64,000 bases of DNA from Zeugodacus cucurbitae (lineage: Eukaryota; Arthropoda; Insecta; Diptera; Tephritidae), in assembly GCF_028554725.1 (NCBI RefSeq), contig NC_071671.1, forward strand, positions 73,216,001-73,280,000. The letters are read 5' to 3'. Position numbers and translations under genes: made by a program. The first letter of the stretch is position 1. Each line of letters begins with the position of its first letter. Under the pieces are notes generated by a model. It was given only the letters and a program-made list of their open reading frames with translations. It did not search any database and was not told the DNA's origin. Below are positions 11,436 through 23,179 of the stretch, in pieces.

Positions 11436-12827
11436 TATATAGTTCTTCTTCTCACATGGATTGTCATACAGCTGCTGCTATTTTATCTCAACTTGACTTT
11501 TATGTTAATTCTGTAGGTTCACTTATGAACATTTAAATTGTTGCTGTATATATAGTAAGCGTTTATGATTTTAGTGATACTCTTGATATTTGTAATTCTT
11601 ATATATATATATTTTAATTCAGTTATTCGCTTAAAATTTTTACATTGCCAATTGCACTTATTTGAATCTTAATAACAATTTCGAGTTAATTTACATTTCA
11701 TTTGTGTTCGTTTGAAAATTGATGGGGTTGCCGCATTTTGTTTACGCTTTCAGATTTTAATCGCGTTCAGTTTACATTAAATACAGACACTCGGGCATGT
11801 ATGTATGTGGATATGTTTGTTTAAAATTATTGAACTTATGAACTTCAGGGCCTCGTAATAACAATGATGAATTTACTTTAGCTTTACTTTCTTCTTTTTA
11901 AGATGTGGATATAGGACTGGTGGATAAATGAGTTATTCCCAGAAATAATTTATATATTTTTGTCATTATTTATTTGACAGGCGATTGCATTTTATCTTTT
12001 TTTGCTTCTCTCTCTCTCTCTCTTTCGCTTTTAGCTCAAAGTACAATCTAATTTTAAATAAAGTGGTGTTGAAGTTCAACACTTAAAACTGATATAGCAT
12101 GTTTTTCATTATTATTGTTTGTTACATTTCATGTACTAATTAAAAAATCAACATTTTAATACAAGTGACGTTTTAAATAATGAATATAGGTTTTTTTTAA
12201 TACTTAGATCATATTCTTATATTGCATAGGACAATGCAAGAACTGTTAGAAATCCAGCATTAAATGAGATACAAACATCAATAGTCAGGGCTCAATATAA
12301 GGTTAGCAATGAATGATAGAAAGCAGTTACTTCTACGACAGTCTAAAGTTAGTATTTTTATACCACACATATGTACATATGTATGCATATTAGAATACAA
12401 TGCTCTACATATTTCGACTTATATTTGTAGAGTGCGCTTCGATGTTAACGTATGGAAATTCTATTTTATGAAAATAATTCATCCACGAATGTAATTTAGA
12501 ATATAAAAGCGTATTTAGATTATAATAATGTACATATGTATGCCAATGATGGTGATATAAGTAGTGAAAACCAAATAGATTATAAATGTGCAATTACTGT
12601 AAAGGGGTTCACAATTTACCAGCATTACAATAACATTGGAATTATTTGCCACCTTTGACTGTTGAACCTCAAAATATATTTGTTGCAGTCTTATGCCAAG
12701 GATGTAATGTATGTACATATGTTGTATTTCAACATTAAATGTCACTATTAAACATCATTGTCGATCACCACACAACCACATAATAATGTAAATAATGTAT
12801 ATATGAGCATCAATATATACATATACA
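11436..12827. other. non-coding stretch upstream of the anchor exon
   Basis: Holds the presumed promoter of the 11435 start, a (ct)n tract near 12007-12025 and AT-rich filler. A 60-base block at 12231-12300 resembles 10620-10690 (both carry ttaaatgag and acaatg-like text), suggesting a short dispersed repeat. No TATA or initiator motif was assigned. Confidence 0.4.
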
Positions 12828-15097
12828 CCCCGATTCACTTGAATATGTACATATTTTATTTTTAAGATACGAGCCTATAGCTTCACTTAGACATCGCAAA
12901 AGCTTCATTTAAGTTGTGTGTTTGAAGATTAGTCTATTTTGAACAAATGTTGTGAAAATGACAAATGTACCTTTTATAATTTGGTTTAAATGCGTTGTTT
13001 TAATGAATAACTCAAAAAATGTACTACAATATTAGCGTCACTTGAATAGGTACAGTGGCCTCAAAACAAGATTTTATTTGCATTAACCATACAAGTGTAA
13101 ATGTTTCAGTATATTTACACAAATTGATGCTTTTAGTATTAAGAACTGCTTCCTTTATTTAGAATAATTGAAAAAATTCAGCTCGGAAGGGTATCATAAA
13201 GTATTTTTAAGTAGTCCAAGAATATCTCACTCCCAGCTATTTTTATCGCTACTATAAGGGATTCCCGATCATCGAAGTGACTGTCTGTCCTACTGGTATG
13301 CCAAGAGAAAGGGTCCAAAAATAATACAACATGGCGGAAATGCAGAATCAAGTAGTAAGATGTCTCAAACTATAGCTTAATTGTTTCATAATGACATACC
13401 AATCAACTGCAGCCCAAACCATCACACCGCCCTCGCGATTATGGGGACGGGCTAGAAAACGTTCCTCTTACTTAAGGTCATGGAATTAATAATTATTTTC
13501 GTCGGAACCGTCGAAATTTCCACCTGAAAACATGATCGATATCCGGTTACTGTTCCAATACATGTGATTGTAGCAAAACTGTAGCCTTGAATCCTTAACT
13601 TCAGCATTTAAAGATGGTAAGATAAGGGTGAAGAGTTCAAATCAGGATGTCTGTCTGTCCGTCCGTCTGTCCGTCTGTGCAAGCTGTAACTTGAGTCAAA
13701 ATAAAGATATCTTGATGAAACTTGGCACACTTGTTTCTTGGCCCCATAGGAAGATGGGCAAAATCGGACCACTGCCACGCCCACAAAATGGCGAAAACCG
13801 AAAACACATAAAGTGCCATAACTAAACCATAAATTAAGCTATTAAAATTTGCTATGAAGGATCGCACTATAAAGGGGCATATTTGGATGTAACTTTTTTA
13901 GAAGTGGGCGTGGCCCCGCACCCTACTAAGTTTTTTGTACATATCAATATCGTAAACTACTTGAGCTACATCAACCAAATTTCTAGAATCGTTTCTTTTA
14001 GGTACTACCTTATACAGTGCAAAGATGGAGGAAATCGGATAATAACCGCCTACCTCCCATACAACGGTTATGTTGAAAACTACTAAAAATGCTTTAATGC
14101 AGTAAGGGAAAACACCAGAAACCTTAAATTTCATTATAAAGAAGGTATAGAAGGGCTCCACCAAAATTAGTGTACAAAATTTTAAGTGGGTGTGGCTCCG
14201 CCCACTTATGGGTCAAAAACCATATCTCCGAAACCAATATAAATGAAATTTGGTTTATAATATTTTCCTTTGCATCGCAAAGATATGTGTATGACAATAG
14301 GCCAAATCGGTTCAAAACTACGCCTACTTCCTATATACCAGAAGTGTGAAGTCAATCTGAATCATTTACTTTACAATATATAAGTTAAGCGCTAGTGATA
14401 TCGGAACAGAACTTTGCATAAATGCAGCATTTATAGTGTGGCAGTCCCTTTCTAAAAATCGCCGAAATTAGACAATGAGTTTTCAAGTCCCTATACATCC
14501 TACATGAGGACCTCGGTGCTTCTAACCTAATATTAGGGTTTCCAACTTTCAATGGATATAAAATGTTCGGTCACAACCGAACTTAGCCCTTCCTTACTTG
14601 TTTTTCTTCTTTTCATATTTTTTCCATGTGACGTCGGATGCCGTAAAAAATTGAAGGCGATAATTGCACTTCTATTAATTTTGGAAGCAATAACACATAC
14701 ATAAAGGCCTTAATCCGCAAATGCTTAAAATTTGGTATTTTCGACTTCAAAAAGAGCATTTCCTCGTCTCATATTCACTAAAAATACCTGGTATAATTTC
14801 AAAATGTTCTTAAGTTAAATAACAATTTTATTCATTTTCCTAAACGGGCCTGATTTCACAATGCCGCAATACAATATGTACCAATTCAAGTGACGCAAAT
14901 TTTAATGCATATTTTTTGACTTGTTCATTTAAATACCCCATATAAACCAAATTATGAAAGGTATATTTTTCATTTTCACAGCATTTTTTCAAAATTGACC
15001 GATCTTTAAAACAAAACTTAAATGAAGCTTCCGCGATGTCTAAGTGAAGATGTCGTAACTTAAAAATAAAATATGTACCTATTCAAGTGAATCGGGG
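12828..15097 (-). mobile_element. Tc3-like DNA transposon remnant with ~225-base terminal inverted repeats
   Basis: The left end (CCCCGATTCACTTGAATA from 12828) and the right end (TATTCAAGTGAATCGGGG ending 15097) are inverted copies, and the similarity continues for about 225 bases, including an inner repeat of TCACTTGAAT(A/T)GGTAC. Between them, at roughly 13385-13560 on the minus strand, broken reading frames resemble a Tc3/Tc1 transposase: a FHDL-like piece followed by REGGVMVWAAVDW, close to the conserved GGGSVMVWG motif. The frame is destroyed by stops, so the copy is inactive. A repeat A copy is inserted at about 13637-14607. Confidence 0.75.
13637..14607 (-). mobile_element. repeat A copy inserted in the Tc3-like element
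   Basis: Read on the minus strand it begins AACAAGTAAGGAAGGGCTAA, followed by a GTT..GACCGAACATTTTAT-type start, and ends in a tract of GACAGACGGACGGACAGAC. Internal blocks (gttttgacccataagtggg, ccacgccca, tgtgtttcggtttt) are shared with the other copies listed here. It has no intact reading frame, so it is probably non-autonomous. From memory, this repeat family is abundant in several fly genomes. Confidence 0.7.
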
Positions 15098-16399
15098 TAT
15101 ATTTATGTACCACATCTATTTCAGCAATCTAATAAGTTAGCGATAACACTGAATGACAAAGTAAAGTTCAGTAGCGTCCCAGTAACGTATACGTCTTGTG
15201 AATGCGAATGTGACGTTTTTCGTTATCTTCAAAAGATAAACCAGTTTAGTTTTGTATACGAAATTGTTTTAATTTGTACAATCTTTAAAAATCATTTATT
15301 AAAGTTGGCAACAAATTCTGTTTTAATATATTTGTTTTTCGGCAATTCTAAATATTTTGCATTTAGTACATATGTATGACACAAATCTTTATGTACAAAA
15401 TTCATTCATTGCTTCGGAGCCGGGCATTTTCAGCACAAATTCAAAATCTTTTTTATATTATCTTTAATTATCGTATTATATATTCGAATACTCGTATATT
15501 AATTTTAGTTATTCAAAACATTCACGTTTATTTTGTATATTTTGTATGTTATTAAACACCTCGACGCGCGCAACTCATCTGAAAATAAATGACACTTTGC
15601 ACAGGTGCTGACATCGGCTTTAGTGTTTGTTCACTGGTTGGTTGTTCTCTGTGGTGAATTTGCTGTTGTATTTGCTATTGAGTTGAAATATTCATATTTC
15701 ATTTTCTACTGATAGTAACATTTCTAGTATTTTAGTATACATATTTTCATATTGTTGTTATGTGAGCTTATGAATTTAATCAGTAGTGTTTACTGATATA
15801 TGTATAATTGTTCTTATATTTTGCTCTTTAACCGCGTTGAGGAGAGTTTATATTATTTATATTATATATAGTAACCGGTTGTCTATTTTCAATAATACAA
15901 GCTGTCTCTATGTTTAGCTTAAAGGTATTTTTTCCTATTAATCATTACAGTATTATTTGTTTGTATATATATATTTTTTTTGGATACATACGTAATGAAT
16001 GTTGTCTATGTATGTGTCTTTTCATAACATTGTACATACATACATATCTTTTATATATAAAATTCTACTGTACGCGTGTATGCCACAGAACTTTTCATAA
16101 ACGGCTGGACCGATTTGAATGAAATTTTTTGTGTGTCTTCAGGTGGCTTCGAGAATGGTTTGTAGTCACCATTCGGTTCAATTTAATAACAATTTAATTT
16201 AAAATAGTGCATTTAATTAATTTTAAATGTATAAACTTTTTTGATGTTTTATATTTGCGAAAAATATATTGCGCCATTGTTGCTGTATAGAAACCGCCTA
16301 AAGGTATATAAAATTGTTTGGGAAAAATTGTTTGGGGAATGTTTTATAATTGGATTTCGCTACTGTCGGTGTACCAAATCTTCAACTCAATTATATATT
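15098..16399. other. non-coding intronic stretch
   Basis: AT-rich DNA without a supported gene. Around 16050-16190 there is a block (tataaaattctactgtacgcg, then cggctggaccgatttgaatg) that resembles 3'-terminal sequence of dispersed insect repeats. A less AT-rich patch near 15540-15680 could be regulatory, but shows no motif I can name. Confidence 0.4.
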
Positions 16400-17400
16400 A
16401 ATGCCAACTATAAATAACTACGAACAAAATATGTTTCTTGTAAACCACTGAAGCTATATCAACCAAACTCTCTATAGCCATTTCCTTTAGCCACTTCCTT
16501 ATATAGGTTATGTTGAAAACTACTAAAAATGGTAGAGATGGTACAGGAGGGCTGCACTCAAATTAGTTTACAAAATTTTGTGTGTTTCATTTCATACTTT
16601 GTTTAATATCCTAATAGGTGGAAATATCTGAAGTAAGTTAGTAACACCAAATTTTTAATTGACTAACCGAACATTATATAATCTCGCAATTTATTTATTT
16701 AATTTTATTAAGATGACACAGAATTCGGCCCACATATTTGGCATAAAGTCTTCTAGAATAGCGAAAATCATTATTATAGTGTATGAAAGCTGACATAATT
16801 CCCTGACCGAGTTCAACTATTCAAGGTATATTATATCCAAATTTTTACTTCAAAATTGTGGTATAGTGAAAGTAGGCGTGATTGTTAATCGATTTCCCAT
16901 TTTCAAACTATAGCTTTGGAATGCCCAGGAAATGTTACAAAGCGAATTTCGTTCAAATTGCTCGAGTAGTTTCTAAGATATGGTTTTTGACTCATAAGTG
17001 GGCTTAGCCAAGCACATTTCAAATTTTGTACACCAATCTCTACCATGAAATTTAAGGTTTCTGGTATTTTTCTTTACGGATTTAAAACAATTTTACTAGT
17101 TTTCAACATAACCTTTATAAGGAAGTGGAAAAAGGAAATAGCTCTAGAGGGTTTGGTTGTTCTAGCTTCAGTAGTTCACAAGATATATATATTTTCATTT
17201 TATATTTCTTTATTTATTGGATCTGCTTTTTAAAGCCTAACAAATCTTGTAACATCAAAATGTCAAGCAAATGATATGTACAAAATTTGGTTGAAGTTGG
17301 TAAAATAGTTTCTGAGACCACATATATTTTCACAAATTTTTGGTATCTATTTGCAAAAAGGTTATATACTCTTTTCACCTCAGTACATTTAGTTCATTTA
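16400..17400. mobile_element. repeat A fragments, two orientations
   Basis: Bases about 16430-16610 match repeat A in reverse orientation (gttgaaaactactaaaaatg, agggctgcactca). Bases about 16660-17390 match it in forward orientation (ccgaacattatataatctcg, then ggcccacatatttggcataa, then ggtttttgactcataagtgg). The two pieces meet head to head, which suggests two insertions or a rearrangement. Confidence 0.6.
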
Positions 17401-17562
17401 TTTGTTACGTTTTACAGCTTGCCATGTAAGGGCCTATTTCAAAGCAATAACAAAATATGTATTTAACCAATACTTTTAAAAATAGGCAAAATTGGCAGTA
17501 ATGCCAATAAGTTAAGACTACTTTATAAACATTGCTTACGTAAAACAATTAGTCCTACTCAC

Positions 17563-17718
17563 AATTTTCACTTTTTGATAGTTGAGTGACTCTGTTTTGG
17601 TCTAGCGATCCGCCCAACAGTGTAGACTCCACTTCTTCTACATATTCGCGTATTTTCGCCTTTTGGTTTGCAGTAATAACAGAGGGATTTAGTCCTACTT
17701 GGCTAACGCTTTCGAAAA
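17563..17718 (-). CDS. exon following the zinc finger (KAKIREYVEEVESTLLGG)
   Basis: Acceptor CTTTTACAG, donor AATT/GTGAGT, phase 1 at both ends. It encodes ~52 residues; the central KAKIREYVEEVESTLLGG looks like an amphipathic helix, the rest is Ser/Asn-rich. It joins in frame to the exon at 17817-18058 upstream and to 10881-11191 downstream. The 6.4-kb intron between it and 11191 contains the Tc3-like element and the alternative anchor exon. Confidence 0.75.
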
Positions 17719-17816
17719 CTGTAAAAGTAAGCAGATGTATATACATAGTTAAATATCATCGTTATAAGATTCGGTTAGGTGGTTGTGATTTATAATTACA
17801 TCCAATTTACACTTAC

Positions 17817-18058
17817 TTGTAGAACCTTCATTATAATCTCTTATCGGAATGTAAATTTCACTACGTGCTCGCATTGGGTGATACACATATTTTTGGCGGT
17901 TGAAGAACATTTGTTCTGCTATCCAAGACTGGGTGTGAGTAAGCGAATTCTTCGGAGCATGGCATAATTGACATATCCACCGACCTGATCTTGCTAACAA
18001 ATTTGAGCATTTGACATCGTTGCATATTCTTTTGTTGCATTCACAACACGTGATAAAG
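17817..18058 (-). CDS. second half of rabphilin/Slp-type zinc finger
   Basis: Acceptor CCATTAG, donor ACAA/GTAAGT; enters in phase 2, leaves in phase 1. It encodes FITCCECNKRICNDVKC, then RSGRWICQLC, then SWIAEQMFF. With the previous exon this gives CxxC, CxxC, C, C and CxxC, i.e. eight zinc ligands in the order seen in rabphilin, RIM and synaptotagmin-like proteins, where W-[LI]-C-x2-C is followed by an aromatic-rich helix that helps bind Rab GTPases. The region after the finger ends in a basic/aromatic stretch (ARSEIYIPIRDYNEG). Rab binding is inferred from family resemblance; a PHD or other treble-clef finger is the alternative. Confidence 0.78.
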
Positions 18059-18131
18059 CTAATGGATTTCGGATATCATTTAATTTAGAGTTATGTAATA
18101 AAGAATTGGAACATTTTGTCAAATTACATAC

Positions 18132-18227
18132 CTTTTAGTATCAATTATATGGATTTGACGGGAGCAAACATTGCAAGTGTTATCAATCACAGGTTCTTCT
18201 TTAGTGAATCGTCCTTCACCAATTTTG
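18132..18227 (-). CDS. first half of rabphilin/Slp-type zinc finger
   Basis: Acceptor ATTTTAG before 18227 and donor AAAAG/GTATGT, phase 2 at both ends. It encodes KIGEGRFTKEEPVIDNTC followed by NVCSRQIHIIDTK, giving the first CxxC pair. The incoming phase 2 can be satisfied by either the exon ending at 32022 or the alternative first exon ending at 25974. The short 73-base intron to 18058 interrupts the finger between its first and second cysteine pairs. Confidence 0.78.
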
Positions 18228-18629
18228 CTAAAATATTTTGTTTTATTTAGTGGTAATTAAAGTAAATTTACATAACAAAAATGTTTAGTATAAGGAAATA
18301 ATTTGTATACGATTGGGTTCACATGACATCGAGTGATAACCACCAGGAAATAAAAGTTATGCAAACTAAAATAGTTGACATTAAAATGATAATAATAATA
18401 AAATCTTGTTATAGAATTTTATTTAACTCGTCTTGGAATTTCATGTTTCTCAGGTTTAAGTTTGTTTTTATTCAGCTGACGACAATGTTTTGGATGTCGC
18501 CTTTAATTTTAGCAACCAAAACTACTTGTCTATAGACTGTGCAACTAGTATGTATATCTGCTAACATTTTAATGTATTTCGGTTTCAAGTTAATTATTTT
18601 CTGTAACCTATTCAACTAAAATTAGAGTA

Positions 18630-18980
18630 TTATGATAAAGGCCCTATACACGCCATACCTAAATTTGTTTTTTATAAACGGTTTTTCAATAAGAGCGCTA
18701 CAAAAGTTTTTTTTTGGGATATCAATGACATTGGGAGTCTTCCTGGCGCCTTCCTGTTATAACCACATATTTTCCATGTCCATATCATCCAATTCGGACC
18801 AAAAATATTCGGTTATTATAGCACAGAGATGCCCAACGCCTGAGAACGACGTGTGGTTGATTGATTTGGGTCTTTCTCACTTGCACTTGTACTGTGCCTG
18901 TGGATTTAAATTTTTCCACTAGACCCTCAATTGTTGATTTGACGACCATAAATTGGACGCAGCGCTCTTAAAGTTGAGAC
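18630..18980 (-). pseudogene. transposase remnant, internally deleted
   Basis: On the minus strand broken frames read VKSTIEGLVEKFKSTGTVQ, then PHVVLRRWASL, then a later part DDMDMENMW followed by VIDIP and FCSALIEKP. These pieces correspond in order to the start (helix-turn-helix) and the end of the widespread insect Tc/mariner-like transposase with the VENMWFQQDGA motif, with the middle (catalytic part) missing and several stops. It is a dead fossil copy. Confidence 0.6.
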
Positions 18981-18982
18981 AA

Positions 18983-20265
18983 AGAAAGATAGAATACAAG
19001 ATTACGACATTCGTTTACAGTTAGCATTTTTGGGTTTTAATTTCCTACGACTTGACGTCATAAAGACCCAATTTCACAGTAGTACAAATCAATAAAACAA
19101 AGCCAAAAGATGGAAGTGAGCGCTAGTGCTTATTATTATTTAAAATTCTAAGTTGAAACAAGGGCTAAGTTCGGGTGTAACCGAACATTTTATACTCTCG
19201 CAATTTATTAATTTAATTTTATTAATATAACACACAATTTGACCCACATATTCATCATATATATGGTATAAAGTCCATTGAAAGTTGGAAACAATAATAT
19301 TATATGGTGGAAGTTAGGTGAAGAAGAAAGATATTCCCTATGAATTCCTTGAGGTCCTCATGTTCGATATATGGGGCCTTGAAAATTTATGATCCGATTT
19401 CGTCGATTTTGAAAAGGGCGATGCCACACTATAAATGTAGTATTTGTGCAAAGTTCTCTTCCGATTTTGCCTATTTTCACAACATATCATTGGGATGCAA
19501 GGAAACTATTACAAACCGAATTTCATTGAAATAGTTTTCAGTAGTTTCGGAGATATGGTTTTTAACCCATAAGTGGGCGGGACCACGCCTTTTTTAAATT
19601 TTGTACACCATTTTGAGTGCAGCTCTTCTGTACCTCCTTTTTAATGAAATTTATGGTTTCTGTTGGTTTTCCTTACTGAATTAAAGCATTTTTAGTAGTT
19701 TTCAACGTAACCTTTGTATGGGAGGTGGGTGTGTTTATAATCCGATTTCCTCCATTTTTGGACTATATAAGGCAAAGCCTGAAAAATCGACTTCCTCAGA
19801 GTTTAGTTGATATAGCTTTAGTAGTTTACGAGATATATACAAAATAGCACAAAAGAGCAATACTTAGTACCAAATATTACTTTCATAGCATAATATATGG
19901 CTTAATTATAGCTCTTTATGTGTTTTCGGTTATCGCCATTTTGTGGTCCAATTCCGTCCATCTTCGAACTTATCCTTCTTATGGTGCCAAGGAACACGTG
20001 TTCCAAGTTCCATTAAGATATCTAATTACTCTAATTACAACAATTTTAATTATAAATGTGCATTATTATATTGGATCATTTTATAGATGACGATTTTAAG
20101 AATCGTCATTGTGATATTTTATCTGCACATTATTCAATTTGGTTCACTATGTTTTACATTTCCGTTTTCGATTTGACAATTCTTTTTTCATTCTGGGTCC
20201 TGATTACGTCATTACGTAATCTTACGTTACGTCGTAATCTTGTATTCTATCAATATTGGTTGAGG
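18983..20265. mobile_element. inverted-repeat element, copy interrupted by repeat A
   Basis: The left part (agatagaatacaagattacg and the following ~150 bases) and the right part (about 20041-20265, ending cgtaatcttgtattctatca) match the two halves of the intact copy at 39491-40045. About 900 bases of repeat A (roughly 19152-20040, starting caagggctaagttcgggtgt) separate them. Confidence 0.6.
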
Positions 20266-20371
20266 CCACAGACTCCGAATTTCGGTATTAAATTTTAATA
20301 ATTTCGACTCGTTGTTGGATCGTATATCTTTCCATGATGTCCCTACCGGTCTACTTTTGTAGCGTCCCTAT

Positions 20372-21075
20372 TGAAAACAATTTATTTATGTAATTTTATT
20401 AAGATAACACACAATTTGTTCCACATATTTCAACTATTTTTACATTATATACAAGATCATTATATCGTTCATTTAATTCTCCCAAGATATATCACATTTT
20501 AACCGATACATACCGATATTAAGTTCACTGGAAATTTGAAAATACGTATAGGATGTATATGGGGGCTAGAGGAGATATTGACTTGATTTTGGTCATTTTT
20601 GTCACAGAGGCACACTATTAGAAGGAGCAAATCTCAATTGAATTTATTTATAATATCTGCCACAGAACAAAAGTTCTGCAAAGTTTTATCCCGATATCTT
20701 CACTGGTGCTTAACTTTCTGGTGTTTTCCTTACTGAATACAACATAATCTTTGATGGGGGGTAGGCGTGGTTAGAAATTCTCCTTTATTTTCAGACTGTT
20801 GCATAATCTAACTCGTTTAGTTTTGGAAGTTACAAACAACCGTTGGGTATAAAGTATAATAAATAATTCGGGTTGTGCGATGAATTAATTGAATAATAAT
20901 TTTAATTACCATAGATAAAATACACAATAATTTGATTAATAAGAATTATCGATTACTTCAGAATGAGATTTTTGAATTAATTCTTATAGATTCTCTTTGG
21001 AATATCATACTTTAATAAAAAAATAAGTAGGAGCTAAGTTCGAGTGCGACCAAACATTATGTATTCTAGGAAATT
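20372..21075 (+). mobile_element. repeat A fragments
   Basis: Bases 20372-20870 carry forward repeat A blocks (attttattaagataacacac, gggggctagaggagata, gttacaaacaaccgttgg). Bases about 21025-21075 carry another start (ggagctaagttcgag). Diverged and truncated, no reading frame. Confidence 0.55.
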
Positions 21076-21179
21076 TTTAGTATTAGAACTATGGAAATAT
21101 TTCAAGTTACAAGCTATTGAGTTGCTAATCTAACGAAGAAATACTGATTTAATTTTATTGCACATACCGAAATGATTTT

Positions 21180-21665
21180 TTTAGAATTATTAATTGAATA
21201 TTATTATAACTGAAAATTTATTACATCAAAATACTTATTTAAGGTTTAAGTATTATTAAAATCTATATCTAACATGGAAATATTTTGAATAATAATTTTA
21301 TACATATTAGTTTAGGCTCTTGGTACGAGTATAAATTTTTCATATACATACAAATTTCTTTATATGTAAATTTTGTAATTGTTGTTCTACATATTTACCT
21401 AAACATAGGTTTCTAAACTTAGTTAAAACACAATTATTAATTGAATATGATCATAACTTAATATTTATTACATCAAAATACTTATTTAAGGTTTAAGTAT
21501 TATTAAAATCTATATCTAACAGGGAAATATTTTGAAAAATAATCTTTTACAGATTAGTTTAGGCTCTTGGTACGAGTATAAATTTTTCATATACATAAAA
21601 ATTTCTTTATATGTAAATTTTGTAATTGTTGTTCTACATATTTATGTAAACTTAGGTTTCTTTTT
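21180..21665. repeat. tandem duplication, about 240-base unit
   Basis: Two adjacent, nearly identical copies: both contain ttattacatcaaaatactta, then ggctcttggtacgagtata, then ttgtaattgttgttctacat, offset by about 240 bases. Non-coding, in an intron, just downstream of the 3' end of the small gene at 21828. Confidence 0.75.
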
Positions 21666-21827
21666 TATATTAAAAACATTTTGAATAAAAACAATTTTTT
21701 TTCAGTCAGAATTATTGAGGTTCATATTTAGATTTTTCTAGCAACTTTCCCAATTTACATACATATACATATATGTTCCTAAATACTTCGATATCTTCAG
21801 ACATCCAATCACATTTTATTTCCATCT

Positions 21828-22181
21828 CTAGCAAATGCTCCTAACTTGGTGCCTCCGCTGATGTTGGATACGAAATTGACTTAAGATTTCTTGTTCTTGA
21901 CGCCGCAATTGATGCCGATAGCGCATTTGTCTTCGCGTCCATCGTTCGTAATTATTATATAAATCTTCATAGTAGATATCCTCTTCATATTCACTCGAAT
22001 CGTCATCGTCAGCTTCACTGCGTCCAAAGACATTGACTATACTGGGCCCGATAAGAATTAGTTTTAACAAAACCACTTCAAATGCGCAAACCATAAAAAT
22101 AAACATCAGTACCGTTAAATTAACATGGTTGAGGACTATTAGTTTTTCCCAATTGCCGTCCAACGTTGATATTAGTAACAT
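21828..22181 (-). CDS. small intronless membrane protein with acidic/basic tail
   Basis: A single open frame of 117 codons starting at ATG 22181. A hydrophobic segment lies at about residues 24-45 (VLMFIFMVCAFEVVLLKLIL), followed by a strongly acidic stretch (EADDDDSSEYEEDIYYEDLY) and a C-terminal basic, Gln/Arg-rich part that may be helical (WTRRQMRYRHQLRRQEQE). An AATAAA on the minus strand lies 8-13 bases after the stop, suggesting a complete, very compact gene. It lies in the intron between the anchor exon at 25974 and the zinc-finger exons. I do not recognise the family. It could instead be a further alternative start of the host gene, but I see no good donor before the stop. Confidence 0.6.
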   Translation of the reverse strand: MLLISTLDGNWEKLIVLNHVNLTVLMFIFMVCAFEVVLLKLILIGPSIVNVFGRSEADDDDSSEYEEDIYYEDLYNNYERWTRRQMRYRHQLRRQEQEILSQFRIQHQRRHQVRSIC

Positions 22182-22439
22182 ACTGTCTCGCGATATCGTT
22201 TCGCTTGGAATTCTCTTTATATTTTACATGTATTGGTGAACGTTAAAATTGATTCCAATTTATGTGGTTATTAGCTATTTCAGATATTGTGAAATTATTT
22301 TCGAGACCCTATAAAAATTTTTGTTTCAATATTATTTACTTCCATACAACTGATAGTATTTTTGGAGATATATATTTTGCACTTGGAAACAGTAGTCTTT
22401 TGCACAAAAATGCTTGCAATACTTCACTAGTTTGCCTAA

Positions 22440-22620
22440 ACTCACTCTGAGCTTCGTAGCTAGCCAACGATTAGACCGACAAGCGCTGTGGTGGTGCCTT
22501 TTGTGTTTTGCTCAGTGAATTTACGATTCACGCTCGCTTTCTTTAGCTGTCGTCAGCTATTGTTGGCTTCCAAGTTAGGCTGTTAAATTCATAAACTAGC
22601 AGGGCATTTTAAAAGACTTT
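22440..22620 (-). promoter_or_regulatory. candidate promoter/5' leader for the small membrane gene
   Basis: This stretch just upstream of 22181 is less AT-rich than its surroundings and has no reading frame of its own. On the minus strand it contains a possible 5' leader ending CTCAGA/GTGAGTTT, which would be a strong donor. Position and composition are the only evidence; no transcription start was identified. Confidence 0.3.
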
Positions 22621-23179
22621 GTGGAGATTCAATTATTTTACTTACATGAATTATTCTTGCCCGTAATACTTAAATATTGATTTATAATATCGAACTACTA
22701 TTGAACAATTTCAATACCGAGATGTTTAAAAACTTTCGCTCTTGTGCACAATTTCAATGAAATAGTATGTGTATGCATACACAAATTTGTACACTTTACA
22801 CCAGCAAAGTGTAAATCAAGTCTGAGAAATTTACTTCCTCATTTCTTCAATTTTTTTATTTTGTTTAAGAGTTTAAAGCAGCTAAACCTGTTAAGTAAGC
22901 CAGCATTCGATTTCCTTATTCACAACATAATATACTCTTATTTAGAAATACATACATATGTATATGTACATCGAATGTGCCGTTATTATATGCTTGGCTT
23001 GGTAATGCACGGTTTGTGTATAGTATATGCGAATACATACAAATATCTATGAATATAATAAATAAAAAAATAATGAAGGAGTTAGAGCCTAACCAAAAAT
23101 AAATAAGACTTCTGCGCATTATTATAGTAGCACTACAAATGTTTTGACAATATACTTTTCTTGAGTAAAAATTAATATA

